Part shown: in pieces, positions 5,060 through 5,111 of the stretch
Numbering within the stretch: the first letter of the stretch is position 1
How the letters are laid out: every line of letters starts with the position of its first letter
Assembly: GCA_028717465.1 (NCBI GenBank)
Contig: JAQUNS010000072.1
Coordinates: 1-5,111 of the forward strand
Direction of reading: 5' to 3'
Origin: Candidatus Omnitrophota bacterium
GTDB lineage: Bacteria; Omnitrophota; Gorgyraeia; Kaelpiales; Kaelpiaceae
DNA length: 5,111 nt
Translations under genes and position numbers: made by a program
The notes under the pieces: model-generated
Databases searched by the model: none
Told to the model about the DNA's origin: nothing
What the model saw: only the letters and a program-made list of their open reading frames with translations

Positions 5060-5111
5060 TGGCCAGAATTTTAGTTGTACACGGGCCTAATCTGGGCCTG
5101 CTTGGCGAAAG
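5059..5111 (+). CDS. aroQ: 3-dehydroquinate dehydratase, type II (N-terminal fragment)
   Basis: Only 17 full codons are inside the window, but they read [17 protein letters not shown]. This is the hallmark start of type II dehydroquinases: a first strand followed by G-P-N-L-x-L-L-G, which leads into the flexible active-site loop. The enzyme dehydrates 3-dehydroquinate to 3-dehydroshikimate in the shikimate pathway, in the cytosol as a dodecamer. GAGGGG at 5045-5050 lies 8 nt before the ATG, which overlaps the previous stop by one base. The gene is cut by the window end, so the catalytic Tyr and His residues further along cannot be checked. Confidence 0.88.
   Translation, partial: MARILVVHGPNLGLLGE

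Overview
The window most resembles a diderm candidate-phylum bacterium of the Omnitrophota (OP3) kind. That placement is an inference from gene content and style: moderate GC, a lipoprotein signal peptide, the order rpsU, M16 peptidase, DUF1844, Trm112-like, aroQ, and short tandem repeats at gene ends. No rRNA or other phylogenetic marker is present to prove it. All supported genes lie on the + strand.

Layout. Positions 1-1194 hold the 3' part of an unrecognised protein with a Gly/Ser/Pro-rich linker and an acidic, all-helical C-terminal region built on a recurring helix-cap motif. Positions 1195-1652 are a 458-nt non-coding stretch. In order it holds a heptamer tandem array starting right after the stop codon, a pair of near-identical small hairpins, a perfect 41-nt palindrome, a nested inverted-repeat structure of about 107 nt, and a good sigma-70-type promoter. 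That promoter drives rpsU (ribosomal protein bS21), which has an unusually long Shine-Dalgarno match. Downstream, 34 nt after rpsU, is a large predicted lipoprotein M16 zinc metallopeptidase (pitrilysin/insulinase family) with an active N-terminal half and a degenerate C-terminal half.

The peptidase stop codon runs straight into an array of five 8-bp units, followed by an AT-rich gap. Then come three tightly packed genes: a DUF1844 protein, a Trm112-like zinc-ribbon protein (ATGA overlap), and the first codons of aroQ, type II 3-dehydroquinate dehydratase (TAATG overlap). The last three are almost certainly translationally coupled. The C-terminal tail of the DUF1844 protein is itself encoded by seven 7-bp repeats.

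The most distinctive signal is that three genes each end in a different exact-period tandem array (7, 8 and 7 bp). Two arrays begin at or just after the stop codon and one is read in frame. With the hairpin pair, the long palindrome and the nested fold, this points to a repeat-rich intergenic landscape that may reflect a small mobile or structural repeat system. The protein-coding genes themselves are mostly ordinary housekeeping genes.
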